Of a stretch of DNA of 64,000 nucleotides, positions 18,738 to 29,377 are shown one piece after another. The stretch covers positions 1 to 64,000 of the forward strand of contig CAVYPR010000001.1 of assembly GCA_963770505.1 (NCBI GenBank). Reading direction: 5' to 3'. Position 1 is the stretch's first letter. Every line of letters begins with the position of its first letter. This stretch comes from CAVYPR01 sp963770505 (GTDB taxonomy: Bacteria > Actinomycetota > Acidimicrobiia > Acidimicrobiales > RAAP-2). The notes under the pieces are model-generated. The model saw nothing but the letters and a program-made list of their open reading frames with translations, did not search any database and was not told where the DNA came from. The position numbers and the translations under genes are program-made.

Positions 18738-18957
18738 GACGTACTTCTCCCCCTGGAGGATCGAGTCACCAATCTGACCATGGGTTACGGACTTGTGCTC
18801 ATCCGCGATGTGTCGACCGTGAGTCGGGTCCGGGTGCCTCCTGGATGCCAGTGGAGATCTCGGGGCGTCTTGAGACGGTGCAACGTCCCACGACGGCACG
18901 TCGTGTGAGGACTTCCGTGCCAGGCGGATTCCGCCTCCCTTCCAAGGCTTTTCAGCA

Positions 18958-18994
18958 CACGGAATCGGCCGCGTCCCGCCGAGTGGTGGGGATT
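18958..18994. repeat. IS256 left end: target duplication and inverted repeat
   Basis: Target-site copy CACGGAATC at 18958-18966, then the inverted repeat beginning GGCCGCGTCCCG at 18967. The partner is at 20341-20377. Confidence 0.85.
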
Positions 18995-20368
18995 GAAGGT
19001 GTGATCCCCGGCGACGGTCAGCCGACGGGCTCGAGCACGCCGACTGTCGCGTCGACATCATCGCGCTCTGGATAGAGCTTCGCCATCGAGGCTTCTGAGA
19101 AGTAGCGACGTTCGGATGCAGCCCACTCGTCATGGATGTCGGCGACGACGGCAACGGCCAGTCGGACGGCGGCGGCCTCGTTGGGGAAGATGCCGACGAC
19201 CCGGCAGCGTCGCTTGAGCTCCATGTTGAGCCGCTCCAAGGGGTTCGTCGACCAGAGCTGGCGCCAGTGGGCCCGGGGAAAGGTGCTGAAGGCAAGGACC
19301 TCCTCCTTGGCTCCGTCCATGAGCCTGGCGGCCTTGTCGAAGCGTTCAGCGAGCATGCCCTGGACATGGTCCCACTGGGCGGCGATCTCCTCGGGGCTCA
19401 CCTGGGCGAAGACCGTGCGGAAGGCGGCGGCCACCATCTCTTGGTGGCCCTTGGGGATCGTGGCCAACAGGTTCCGGGCGAAGTGGACCCGGCAGCGCTG
19501 GTGAGCAGCACCCTGGAAACACCGCCCAATGGCCGACACCAGGCCGGCGTGCTGGTCGGAGATCACGAGGCGCACGCCGGTGAGCCCCCGGCGCTTCAAG
19601 CTCCGCAGGAACTCTCGCCAGAAGGTCTCGTCTCTCCGAGTCGCCGACCTCGATGCCGAGCACCTCTCGGCGCCCGTCCTTGGTCACGCCGGTGGCGATG
19701 ACCACGGCCTTGGAGGTCACCTGGTGGTGCTCACGGACGTGCAGGTAGGTGGCGTCGAGCCAGATGTAGGGGAACTCGGTGTGGTCCAGCCGTCGCTCCT
19801 GGAAGGCCGCCACCACCTCGTCCAGGCCCTGGCAGATGCGGCTGACCTCGGATTTGGAGATCCCGGCCTTGGCCCCCAAGGCCCCCACCAGCTCGTCGAC
19901 GGCTCTGGTGGAGACCCCGTGGACGTAGGCCTCCATGACCACGGCGTAGAGGGCCTGGTCGATGCGCCGGCGGGGCTCCAAGATCGAGGGGAAGAAGCTG
20001 CCTTTTCGGAGCTTGGGGATGGCGAGCTCGACGTCGCCGGCCTTGGTGGTGAGCACCCGGGAGCGGTGCCCGTTGCGCTCGTTGGTGCGCCCGTCGCTCC
20101 GCTCGTAGCGATCGGCACCGATCGCGGCGGACAGCTCGGCTTCGATCAGCTCTTGGCAGACGAGGCGGACTGCCTCTTGGATCAGGTCGAGGCCGTCTCC
20201 GGAACGGAACGCTTCGAGCAAGTCGGACAAGGCAGACTGGTCAAGGGCCATCGGTGTGCTCTCCTTCGGTGGGTTCGGCTAGGAACACACCGAGGATCAC
20301 GCCGCTGGCCCCCCTATGGGTGGACCCCCCGGCTCACCTCAAAGCCCACCACTTCACGGGACGCAGGC
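18967..20368 (-). mobile_element. IS256-family insertion sequence, complete
   Basis: A 1,402-bp element bounded by imperfect 28-bp inverted repeats (18967-18994 and 20341-20368, 21 of 28 matching; core GCGTCCCG...AGTGGTGGG) and flanked by a perfect 9-bp direct repeat CACGGAATC (18958-18966 and 20369-20377). Size, inverted repeats and 8-9 bp duplication are all typical of IS256. It encodes one transposase on the minus strand. Preserved ends and an exact target duplication suggest a fairly recent insertion. Confidence 0.9.
19018..20251 (-). pseudogene. IS256-family (Mutator) transposase, frameshifted
   Basis: DDE transposase, about 411 aa when rejoined. Acidic residues are in WLDATYLHV (first Asp), VISDQHAG (second Asp) and NPLERLNMELKRR (Glu). 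The C/H-containing region GAAHQRCRVHFARNLL lies between them as in other IS256 members. The frame changes at about 19630-19637: one extra base separates VGDSE from DETFWREFLRSLKRR. With the ends intact, a single indel is the only visible defect, so the element was functional very recently or the base is an error. Start ATG 20251. Confidence 0.9.
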
Positions 20369-20377
20369 CACGGAATC
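20341..20377. repeat. IS256 right end: inverted repeat and target duplication
   Basis: Inverted repeat at 20341-20368 ending in GGGACGCAGGC, then the second CACGGAATC at 20369-20377. Together with the left end this defines the element exactly. Confidence 0.85.
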
Positions 20378-20533
20378 TTTCAGGCCAGGTGCGTCCGTCC
20401 ACGCTCGCGGTGGATCGCCGAGGGTCACCAGCGTTCGGCGGGGTCCGTCGGCGTTGCTTACATTCGCTGTTCACACCCGACTTCGGAGATGCGAAAAGTC
20501 TCAGAAAAATGCCATCTGACCTGGGACTTCGGG

Positions 20534-20607
20534 TGGAGGCGATGGGACTCGAACCCACGAACCTCTTGACTGCCAGTCAAGCGCTCTACCAGCTGAGCTA
20601 CGCCCCC
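20534..20607 (-). tRNA. tRNA-Ala (GGC)
   Basis: A 74-nt cloverleaf: acceptor GGGGGCG pairs with CGCCTCC (one G-U), D arm from GTAGCTCAGCTGG, anticodon stem CTTGA/TCAAG with loop CTGGCAG (anticodon GGC, bases 20572-20574), T arm with GGTTCGAGTCC, discriminator A. No CCA is encoded. Its 3' end points into the accessory region, the usual orientation for a tRNA used as an integration site. Confidence 0.95.
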
Positions 20608-20737
20608 GGGGTGGACGCCTACGTTATCAGGCGACCGGGGATTCTCGGGACTCCGATCGACCTCGCATCGCCCGCACCGACCCTCCCCGCCGGTCCCACT
20701 GCGGCCCGACCAGGGCCGAATGGTTGATGGTCGGCAG

Positions 20738-20743
20738 TAGCAT
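20738..20743 (+). promoter_or_regulatory. -10 box TAGCAT, leaderless leuS
   Basis: TAGCAT ends 9 nt before the leuS ATG (20753), which would place the transcription start at or next to the start codon. No Shine-Dalgarno is present. Confidence 0.6.
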
Positions 20744-20752
20744 CGCCGGCTA

Positions 20753-23248
<2,496 letters not shown>

Positions 23249-23257
23249 GGAGCGGCC

Positions 23258-24280
23258 TCAGCCGGTCGGCGACAGGCGGCGGAAGTCGCCGAGGACCTGG
23301 CGCCACTGGTCGCGATCGACGTCGTAGGGGGCGTAGAAGCTGAACCGGTCGACCAGATCGCCGTAGCGGGCGGTGACCTGCCGGGCCACGTCGTCGAGCG
23401 GGCAGACGACGGCGAACGCCTCCAGCATCTCGTCGTCGATCAGCTCGCCCATGGCTTCCCACTGGCCCCGCTTGGACAGCGTGTTGAGCTCGGACTGGAG
23501 GTCCCCCCAGCCGTGGAGGTCGAGGACGGGACGGTAGGCGGGGGTGGAGCCGTAGAAAGCGATCTGGGCCTTTACCGCCTTGGTGGCCGCGGCCATGGCC
23601 TGGTCGGTCTCGCCGGTGACGACGAAGCCGGGGAAGGAGACGACCAGGTCCGCCCGGGTCTTCCCGGCCTTGGCCGCCCCGCGCTCGAGGGCCGGCAGGC
23701 TGACCTCGCGCAGGTAGCGCTCAGTGGTGAAACCGTGGACCAGCATGCCGTCGGCCACCTCGCCGGCCACCTCGGTCATGAGCTCGCCCACCCCGGCCAG
23801 GAGGATCTTGGGGTTCCCGAAGGAGTTGGGGCCGGGGTCGAAGAAGGGGGTCATGAGGGTGTGGGTGTAGAACTCGCCGCGGAAGGCCAGCTGGCCGCCG
23901 GTGGCCCAGGACTCCCAGATGGCCCGGATGGCCAGGATGAGCTCGCGCATGCGCGGGGCCGGGTGCGACCAGGGCATCGAGTAGCGCTTGGTGATGTGCG
24001 GCTTGATCTGGGAGCCGAGGCCCAGGATGAAGCGGCCGCCGGAGAGCTCCTGGACGTCGTTGGCCAGGATGGCCAGGTTCATCGGGTTCCGGGCGAAGGC
24101 CACGGCGATGCCCGTGGCCAGCGTCAGCCGCTCGGTGGCCCCGGCCGCGATGGCCAGGGGGATGAAGGGGTCGTGGTTGGTCTCGGCCGACCAGGCACCG
24201 TCGTAGCCGAGGTCCTCGGCAGCCTTCGCCGCCCGCGCGATGCCCGTCCTGTCGAACCCGATGCCGCCGTCGATCTTCAT
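23258..24280 (-). CDS. LLM-class F420-dependent oxidoreductase
   Basis: A 340-aa luciferase-like TIM-barrel enzyme, probably using coenzyme F420. Landmarks: MKIDGGIGFDRTGIARAAKA, AAGATERLTLATGIAVAFAR, the SGGRFILGLGSQIKPH segment characteristic of the family, and a late GWGDLQSELNTLSKRGQWE stretch. F420-dependent members occur mainly in actinobacteria and act on varied substrates. The ATG at 24280 is chosen over a GTG three codons upstream because the -10 box TAGGGT (24293-24288) ends 7 nt before it. The gene is convergent with leuS. Confidence 0.88.
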   Translation of the reverse strand: MKIDGGIGFDRTGIARAAKAAEDLGYDGAWSAETNHDPFIPLAIAAGATERLTLATGIAVAFARNPMNLAILANDVQELSGGRFILGLGSQIKPHITKRYSMPWSHPAPRMRELILAIRAIWESWATGGQLAFRGEFYTHTLMTPFFDPGPNSFGNPKILLAGVGELMTEVAGEVADGMLVHGFTTERYLREVSLPALERGAAKAGKTRADLVVSFPGFVVTGETDQAMAAATKAVKAQIAFYGSTPAYRPVLDLHGWGDLQSELNTLSKRGQWEAMGELIDDEMLEAFAVVCPLDDVARQVTARYGDLVDRFSFYAPYDVDRDQWRQVLGDFRRLSPTG

Positions 24281-24287
24281 GGCCGGC

Positions 24288-24293
24288 ACCCTA
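24288..24293 (-). promoter_or_regulatory. -10 box TAGGGT, leaderless F420 oxidoreductase
   Basis: TAGGGT on the minus strand ends 7 nt before the ATG at 24280; no Shine-Dalgarno is seen between. Confidence 0.6.
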
Positions 24294-24319
24294 CCAACGG
24301 CCGACGGGAGGACCCGGGG

Positions 24320-25213
24320 TCAGCCGGCCTCGCCGCGCAAGAAGCGCTCCAGCTCAGCGGCGATCTCCTCGCCCGAGGGCACCTCGTCCACCCCTAGGGC
24401 GTTGCCCTCGGAGGCGTCGATGCTCTCCTCGAGCTTGCGCACCATGGCCACGTGCTCGGCGTTGCCGGCGATGAGGTCGTCCACCTGGCGACGGGAGCGG
24501 TCGGCCGCCCCGTGGAGCCCCGAGGAGTCGAGGGTGAGCCCGGCCACGGCGGCGAGGCCGTCCACGAGGGCCGCGCTGGCCTCGGGGAAGGGCATGGTCG
24601 AGACGTAGTGGGGCACCCGGGCCCACAGGCTGACCGCGTCGATCCCGGCCGACCCGAACCCCAGCTCCAGGGCCGCCTGGACGCCGGCGGGAACCTCGAG
24701 TTCGCCCTGGACGACCCCCACCCGCTCGACGAGCTGGGATGAGGCCGAGGGGGCGGTGGCCGCCAGCTTCACCGGGCGGGTGTGCGGGGCGGGCGCAGGG
24801 AACGCCCCGAGCCCCACCACCATGCGGACGCCCCACCCGAGGGCGAGCTCGACCACGCCGTCGACGAACTGGCGCCAGTGGAAGTCCGGCTCGGGCCCCA
24901 CCAGGTAGAGCATGTCGGCCCCGGCCGCGTCATGGCCGTGGCGCACCTGGATGCGGGGCCAGTCGAGGTCGGTGGTGACCCCGTCGACGATGCGGGCGAT
25001 GGGTCGGCGCGCCCGCTGGTCCAGGTAGTGGTCGCCGTCGAAGGTGACGACCGGGTCCGAGGGCGGGTCGGCCATGAGCGCGGTGACGGCGGCGGCTGCG
25101 CCCAGGCCGGCGTCGACCCAGCCCTCCATGGCCACCACCAGCACCGGTGCCGAGAGGGTCGGGGTCCGGTGGACCTCGTAGCCGGGACGGGACTCGCCGG
25201 CGGGCGGGGTCAC
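24320..25213 (-). CDS. PAC2 family protein
   Basis: A 297-aa PAC2 (proteasome assembly chaperone 2-like) protein, common in actinobacteria. Typical stretches are VLVVAMEGWVDAGLGAAAAV, HYLDQRARRPIARIVDG, DMLYLVGPEPDFHWRQFVDG, GVRMVVGLGAFPAPAPHTRP and a late VSLWARVPHYVSTMPFP. The C-terminal 70 residues are a charged helical tail (VRKLEESIDASEGNALG). In actinobacteria a link to proteasome assembly is only suggested by homology. The GTG start at 25213 overlaps the stop of the upstream phosphotransferase as GTGA, so the two are translated together. Confidence 0.88.
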   Translation of the reverse strand: MTPPAGESRPGYEVHRTPTLSAPVLVVAMEGWVDAGLGAAAAVTALMADPPSDPVVTFDGDHYLDQRARRPIARIVDGVTTDLDWPRIQVRHGHDAAGADMLYLVGPEPDFHWRQFVDGVVELALGWGVRMVVGLGAFPAPAPHTRPVKLAATAPSASSQLVERVGVVQGELEVPAGVQAALELGFGSAGIDAVSLWARVPHYVSTMPFPEASAALVDGLAAVAGLTLDSSGLHGAADRSRRQVDDLIAGNAEHVAMVRKLEESIDASEGNALGVDEVPSGEEIAAELERFLRGEAG

Positions 25214-26295
25214 CGAGCCTCCAGGGTGTCCGCCGCGGTGCGGGCCAGGCGGGCGATCGTCGAGGGGAACTCCTCGACGCTCCCGGGGTCCCCGGCCCCC
25301 GCCCCTCCCACGTAGCGGGCGTAGACGCCCTGGAGGATGCAGGCCAGCTTCCAGTAGCCGAAGGCCATGTAGTAGCCGACGTCGGAGACGTCGCGGCCCG
25401 ACGTGGCGGCGTAGCGGTCGAGCACCTCCTCCCGAGGTGCGAAGCCGGGGGCGGACGTGGGGGAGGACACCCCGAGCAGCGGCTCGCCGCCGTCGTCGCA
25501 GACCCAGTAGACCATGAGCAGGCCGACATCGGCCATGGGGTCGCCCAGGGTGCAGATCTCCCAGTCCAAGACGGCGGCTACCGCGCCGTTGCCGTCGAGG
25601 ACCACGTTGTCGAGCCGGTAGTCGCCGTGGACGATCGACGTGCCCCGCTGCTCGGGCACCGAGGCGGCGAGCGCCGCGCCCACCTCCTCCACCAGGCCCC
25701 CGTGGTCGAAGCCGGCCACCGCCGTCTGCTCGTACTGCCCGCTCCAACGCCGCAGCTGCCGCTCGATGTAGCCGGTCCGCCGGCCGAGGTCGCCCAGCCC
25801 CACGGCGTCGACGTCCACGGCGTGCAGGGCGGCCAGGGTGTCGGCCATGTGCGTGCCGATGCACCGGCGGGTGGGCGCGTCGAAGGCGGCCTCGGCGGCC
25901 GCCCGGTCGCGCAGCACCGCCCCCTCGACGAACGCCATCACGTAGAACGGGGCGCCGTTCACCCCTGGGTCCTCGCAGCGTCCGTAGGTGGCCGGGACCG
26001 GGACGCCGGTCGGCCCCAGCGCGGAGATCACCCGGTGCTCACGGACCATGTCGTGGGCGGTGGGCAGCACGTGGCTGACGGGCGGCCGGCGCAGGGCGAA
26101 GGCGTGGCCAGTGGCGTCCTCCACCCGGAAGGTCAGGTTGGACCGCCCGCCGGCCACCAGGCGGTAGGTGAACGGGGGGACCGCCCCGGCCACGTTGTCG
26201 GCCAGCCAGGCGCCCACCTTCGCCTGGTCGATCCCGGGGACGCCGGTGGACGCCGCCTCGCCCACGTGGGCGACCGTGGTGTCGGTCTTGGCCAT
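25210..26295 (-). CDS. APH-family phosphotransferase (ACAD10/11-like)
   Basis: A 361-aa kinase-fold protein of the aminoglycoside phosphotransferase superfamily, close to the domain fused to acyl-CoA dehydrogenase in ACAD10/11. The nucleotide loop region is AGGRSNLTFRVEDATGHAFALRRPP. The Brenner motif is IVHGDYRLDNVV with catalytic Asp, and the metal-binding motif is AVLDWEICTLGDP. Actinobacterial relatives probably phosphorylate hydroxyacyl-CoA-type or other hydroxylated compounds. The ATG at 26295 is preceded by TAGCGT at 8 nt. It is divergent from the thioredoxin gene and forms an operon with PAC2. Confidence 0.88.
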   Translation of the reverse strand: MAKTDTTVAHVGEAASTGVPGIDQAKVGAWLADNVAGAVPPFTYRLVAGGRSNLTFRVEDATGHAFALRRPPVSHVLPTAHDMVREHRVISALGPTGVPVPATYGRCEDPGVNGAPFYVMAFVEGAVLRDRAAAEAAFDAPTRRCIGTHMADTLAALHAVDVDAVGLGDLGRRTGYIERQLRRWSGQYEQTAVAGFDHGGLVEEVGAALAASVPEQRGTSIVHGDYRLDNVVLDGNGAVAAVLDWEICTLGDPMADVGLLMVYWVCDDGGEPLLGVSSPTSAPGFAPREEVLDRYAATSGRDVSDVGYYMAFGYWKLACILQGVYARYVGGAGAGDPGSVEEFPSTIARLARTAADTLEAR

Positions 26296-26303
26296 CGACC
26301 GCG

Positions 26304-26358
26304 ACGCTACTGCGTCCGGGAATCGCCGGGAACGGGCGCGCGGAGCACCTATTAGGGT
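26304..26358. promoter_or_regulatory. Divergent leaderless promoters
   Basis: In a 71-bp gap, TAGCGT on the minus strand (26309-26304) ends 8 nt before the phosphotransferase ATG (26295). TAGGGT on the plus strand (26353-26358) ends 8 nt before the thioredoxin ATG (26367). The mirror-image layout leaves no room for leaders on either side. Confidence 0.6.
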
Positions 26359-26366
26359 CGCGGGTC

Positions 26367-27071
26367 ATGTCCGACGTCACCGACGCCACCTTCGAGCAGG
26401 ACGTCCTCGTCCGCTCGGCCACCGTCCCCGTCGTCGTCGACCTCTGGGCGCCCTGGTGCGGTCCGTGCAAGACCCTTGGCCCCATCCTCGAGCGCGTAGT
26501 GGCCGCCACCACAGGCGCCGTCGAACTGGCCAAGGTGAACGTCGACGAGAACCCCCAGGTCTCGGCCTCCTTCCAGGTGCAGTCGATCCCGGCGGTCTTC
26601 GCCATGCGCGACGGGAAGGTTGTCGACGGCTTCATCGGCGCCGTGCCCGAAGCCCAGGTGACCGAGTTCGTGCAGCGCCTCGCCCCCGCCCCGAGCGAGG
26701 CCGACCAGCTGGTGGCGGCGGGCGACGAAGCATCCCTGCGCCGGGCCCTCGAGCTCGAGCCGGACCACCCCGGCGCAGTGGCCGGCATGGCCGCGCTCCT
26801 CATCGACCGGGGGGAGACGGACGAGGCCCTGCAGCTCATGGCCCGCATCCCCGAGACCGCCGAGCTCCGGGCGCTGGCGGCCCGGGCCCGCCTGGCCGGC
26901 CAGGACGTCTCGGTGGGCGACGACGTGACCGCGCTGCTCGACCCGCTCCTCGAGCGGGTGCGCGACGACGAGGCGGCCCGCCAGGAGTTCCTCGACGTCC
27001 TGGAGACCCTGGGCCCCGACGACCCGCGCACGGCCCGCTACCGCAAGGCGCTGGCCGCCCGCCTCTTCTGA
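26367..27071 (+). CDS. Thioredoxin-TPR co-chaperone (CnoX/YbbN-like)
   Basis: A 234-aa protein with an N-terminal thioredoxin domain (about 1-108), active site WAPWCGPCK with Cys31 and Cys34, and cis-Pro in SIPAVFAM. Tetratricopeptide-like helices follow (about 112-230, AALLIDRGETDEALQLMARI). This is the YbbN/CnoX arrangement, in which the thioredoxin protects folding clients from oxidation and hands them to chaperones. Unlike E. coli CnoX, the CxxC is complete, so redox activity is expected. It is followed 4 bases later by the folP2-like gene. Confidence 0.9.
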   Translation: MSDVTDATFEQDVLVRSATVPVVVDLWAPWCGPCKTLGPILERVVAATTGAVELAKVNVDENPQVSASFQVQSIPAVFAMRDGKVVDGFIGAVPEAQVTEFVQRLAPAPSEADQLVAAGDEASLRRALELEPDHPGAVAGMAALLIDRGETDEALQLMARIPETAELRALAARARLAGQDVSVGDDVTALLDPLLERVRDDEAARQEFLDVLETLGPDDPRTARYRKALAARLF

Positions 27072-27075
27072 TCCG

Positions 27076-27961
27076 GTGGCCTCCGGCTCGGAGCCCGCGG
27101 GGCCGGCCGTGGCCGACGCCCCCCGTGCGGCCCACCTCGACCTCGGGGGCCGCACGTACGACATCGGGCAGCGGGCCCTGGTCATGGGGATCTTGAACCG
27201 GACGCCCGACTCCTTCTACGACAAGGGCGCCACCTACGGCCTCGACGCGCTGCTGGCGCGGGCCGAGCAGCTGGTGGCCGAGGGGGCCGACATCCTCGAC
27301 GTGGGCGGGGTCAAGGCCGGTCCCGGGCCGGAGGTGACCGAGGCCGAGGAGCTCGACCGGGTCGTCCCGGCCGTCGAGGCGGTGGCGCGGCGGTTCGACG
27401 TGCCGGTCTCGGTCGACACGTGGCGCGCCAGCGTGGCCGCCGCCGCCTACGAGGCGGGCGCGGTGGTGGGCAACGACATCAGCGGCTTCGCCGATCCCGA
27501 CTACCTCGCCGCGGCGGCTCGGGCCGAGGCGGCGGTGGTGGCCACCCACATCCGCCTGGCCCCCAGGGTGGCCGACCCCGACCCGCGCTACGACGACGTG
27601 GTGGCCGAGGTGGGAGGGTTCCTGGCCGAGCGGGCCGGGCGCGCCCTCGCCGCCGGCATCCCGCCCGAGCGGATCGTGGTCGACGCCGGCCTCGACCTCG
27701 GCAAGACCGCCGGGCAGTCGCTGCTCTTGCTGCGCGGATCGCCGGCCCTGGCCGGCCTCGGCTTCCCACTGCTGCTGTCGGCCTCGAACAAGACCTTCCT
27801 CGGCGTCCTGCTCGACCTCGACATCGACCGGCGCCGCACCGCCTCCTTGTCGGCGGCCGCCCTGGGGGTCACCCTGGGCTGCCGCGTGCTTCGGGTCCAC
27901 GACGTGGCCGGCACCTGCCGCGGTGCGCGACGCGCTGGCCGCGGTGGCCGGGGCGTGGTGA
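27076..27961 (+). CDS. Dihydropteroate synthase homologue, FolP2-like (frameshifted)
   Basis: TIM-barrel pterin-binding protein, about 294 aa. The N-terminal motif reads ILNRTPDSFYDKG and the second DVGGVKAGPG, where true dihydropteroate synthases have NVTPDSFSDGG and DIGGESTRPG. The RTPDSF and KAGPG forms match the mycobacterial FolP2 group, which lacks clear sulfonamide-target activity. Other barrel motifs (VSVDTWRASVA, GNDISGF, RIVVDAGLDLGKT) are present. Near 27918-27923 the frame changes so that HDVAGTCR continues as VRDALAAVAGAW and stops at 27961. Without that shift the gene would run into holA. FolP2-type proteins may have a folate-unrelated role. Confidence 0.82.
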
Positions 27962-28992
27962 GCCCCGTGGGCCCCGAACCCGACGCGCCGGCAGACGACG
28001 CCGCAGCGCCCGCCTACCTCGTGCGCGGGGACGACCCCTCGCTCGTCGCCCAAGAGGCGCGCTCGCTCATCGACCGCCTCGTCGGCGATCGGGACCCGGC
28101 CCTGGTGGTCGAGGAGCACGGCGGGTCGTCGGTCGACGATCTCGACGTCGGGGCCGTGATCGACGCCTTCACGACCCCGCCCTTCCTGGTCGACCGCCGG
28201 GTGGTGGTGGTGCGCGACGCCGGGCGACTCACCTCGGGCGACGCCGGCCGCATCGTGGCCGCCCTGGCCGACCCGGTCCCGGCCATCTCCCTCGTGCTGG
28301 TGGCGGGAGGGGGCACCGTGCCCCAGAGCCTGGTGAAGGCAGTCTCGGCCGGCGGCCAGGTGGTCGACGCCACCGTGGGCACCGGGAGGGACCGCAGCCG
28401 GTGGCTGGGGGAGCAGGTGCGCGAGGGCCCGGTGCGGCTCAGCGCCGGGGCGGCCAGGAGGTTGGGCGAGCACCTGGGCGACGACCTCGGGCGGCTGGCC
28501 GGCGTCCTCCAGACCCTGGCCGTCGCCTACGGCGAGGGCGCCGCGGTCGACGAGGAGCAGCTGGAGCCGTTCCTGGGGGAGGCCGGGGCGGTGCCCCCGT
28601 GGGACCTCACCGACGCCGTCGACGAGGGCGCCACGGCCATGGCCCTGGCCACCCTCCACCGGATGACGGGGGCCGGCGGCAGAGCGGCCCCCGAGATCGT
28701 GGCCATCCTCCACCGCCACTTCTCCAACATGCTCCGCCTCGACGGCGCCGGAGTGGGCTCGGGGGACGAGGCGGCGGCGCTCCTCGGGGTGCGCAGCGCC
28801 TTCGTGGCCAAGAAGGCGCTGGCCCAGGGGAACCGCTTGGGGAGCGACCGCGTGGCCCAGGCCGTTGGGCTGCTCGCCGACGCCGACCTCGACGTGAAAG
28901 GCAGGACGGCGCTCCCGTCCGAGGTGGTGCTCGAGGTGCTGGTGGCCCGGCTCAGCCGCCTTACCAGGGCCAGGGCCCCCGGTCGGCACTGA
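27958..28992 (+). CDS. holA: DNA polymerase III delta subunit
   Basis: Clamp-loader delta subunit, 344 aa; it opens the beta sliding clamp during replication. An N-terminal AAA-like domain (AYLVRGDDPSLVAQEARSL, TPPFLVDRRVVVVRDAGRL) is followed by a helical lid and collar. Family marks are GGQVVDATVG, LRLSAGAA-type helices (GPVRLSAGAARRLGEHLGDD), APEIVAILHRHFSNMLRL and the collar VLEVLVARLSRL. The GTG at 27958 overlaps the folP2-like stop as GTGA, showing that the apparent in-frame fusion of the two is caused by the frame change in folP2. Confidence 0.9.
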   Translation: MSPVGPEPDAPADDAAAPAYLVRGDDPSLVAQEARSLIDRLVGDRDPALVVEEHGGSSVDDLDVGAVIDAFTTPPFLVDRRVVVVRDAGRLTSGDAGRIVAALADPVPAISLVLVAGGGTVPQSLVKAVSAGGQVVDATVGTGRDRSRWLGEQVREGPVRLSAGAARRLGEHLGDDLGRLAGVLQTLAVAYGEGAAVDEEQLEPFLGEAGAVPPWDLTDAVDEGATAMALATLHRMTGAGGRAAPEIVAILHRHFSNMLRLDGAGVGSGDEAAALLGVRSAFVAKKALAQGNRLGSDRVAQAVGLLADADLDVKGRTALPSEVVLEVLVARLSRLTRARAPGRH

Positions 28993-29013
28993 GGGCCGAC
29001 CGCGCGGCGCGTC

Positions 29014-29289
29014 TGATTCGGCCTTGGCGGCCTCGAGGCCGGCCACCTTGCGCATGAGGCGCGACTTGCGGTTGGCCGCCTGGTTCTTGTGGATGACGCC
29101 CTTGGCGGCCGCCTTGTCGATCCGCCGGATGGCCAGGCGGAGCGACTCGGCCGCGTCCTCGGACCCCGTCTCGGCCCCGGCCACCGCCGCCTTGGTGCGG
29201 GTGCGCAGCTCGGACCGCACCGCCTTGTTGCGGAGACGTCGACGCTCGTTCTGCCGGTTGCGCTTGATCTGGCTGCGGATGTTGGCCAC
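29014..29289 (-). CDS. rpsT: 30S ribosomal protein S20
   Basis: Small-subunit 16S rRNA-binding protein, about 90 aa: ANIRSQIKRNRQNERRRLRN at the start, then RTRTKAAVAGAETG, RRIDKAAAKGVIHKNQAANR and KSRLMRKVAGLEAAKAE. All S20 signatures are present. The GTG at 29289 has a GAGGA ribosome site. No stop follows the natural end (about 29015-29020): the frame stays open antisense through holA for hundreds of codons. A lost base at the stop is the likely reason; the 3' boundary given is where S20 homology ends. It lies back to back with lepA via the lipoprotein gene. Confidence 0.9.
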
Positions 29290-29377
29290 GTGAGTCCTCG
29301 AGATCAGTCGTCGGTGCCGCAGGGAAGGTAGAGGGCAGGACCGGGGTCCGCCCTGGGCGGCGCTCGATGGTAGCAGG

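Noticed and set aside
18738..19367. Extension of the GNAT protein into the IS element
   Set aside because: The in-frame upstream part crosses the element's end and target duplication and matches the transposase in another frame.
27076..28992. Single FolP-HolA fusion protein
   Set aside because: The fusion needs an out-of-phase linker (GARRAGRGGRG). A one-base change restores the FolP2 end at 27961 and a GTGA overlap with holA.
26836..29289. S20 as an 800-residue protein
   Set aside because: Homology stops after about 90 residues; the rest is antisense to holA and folP2. A lost stop is more likely.
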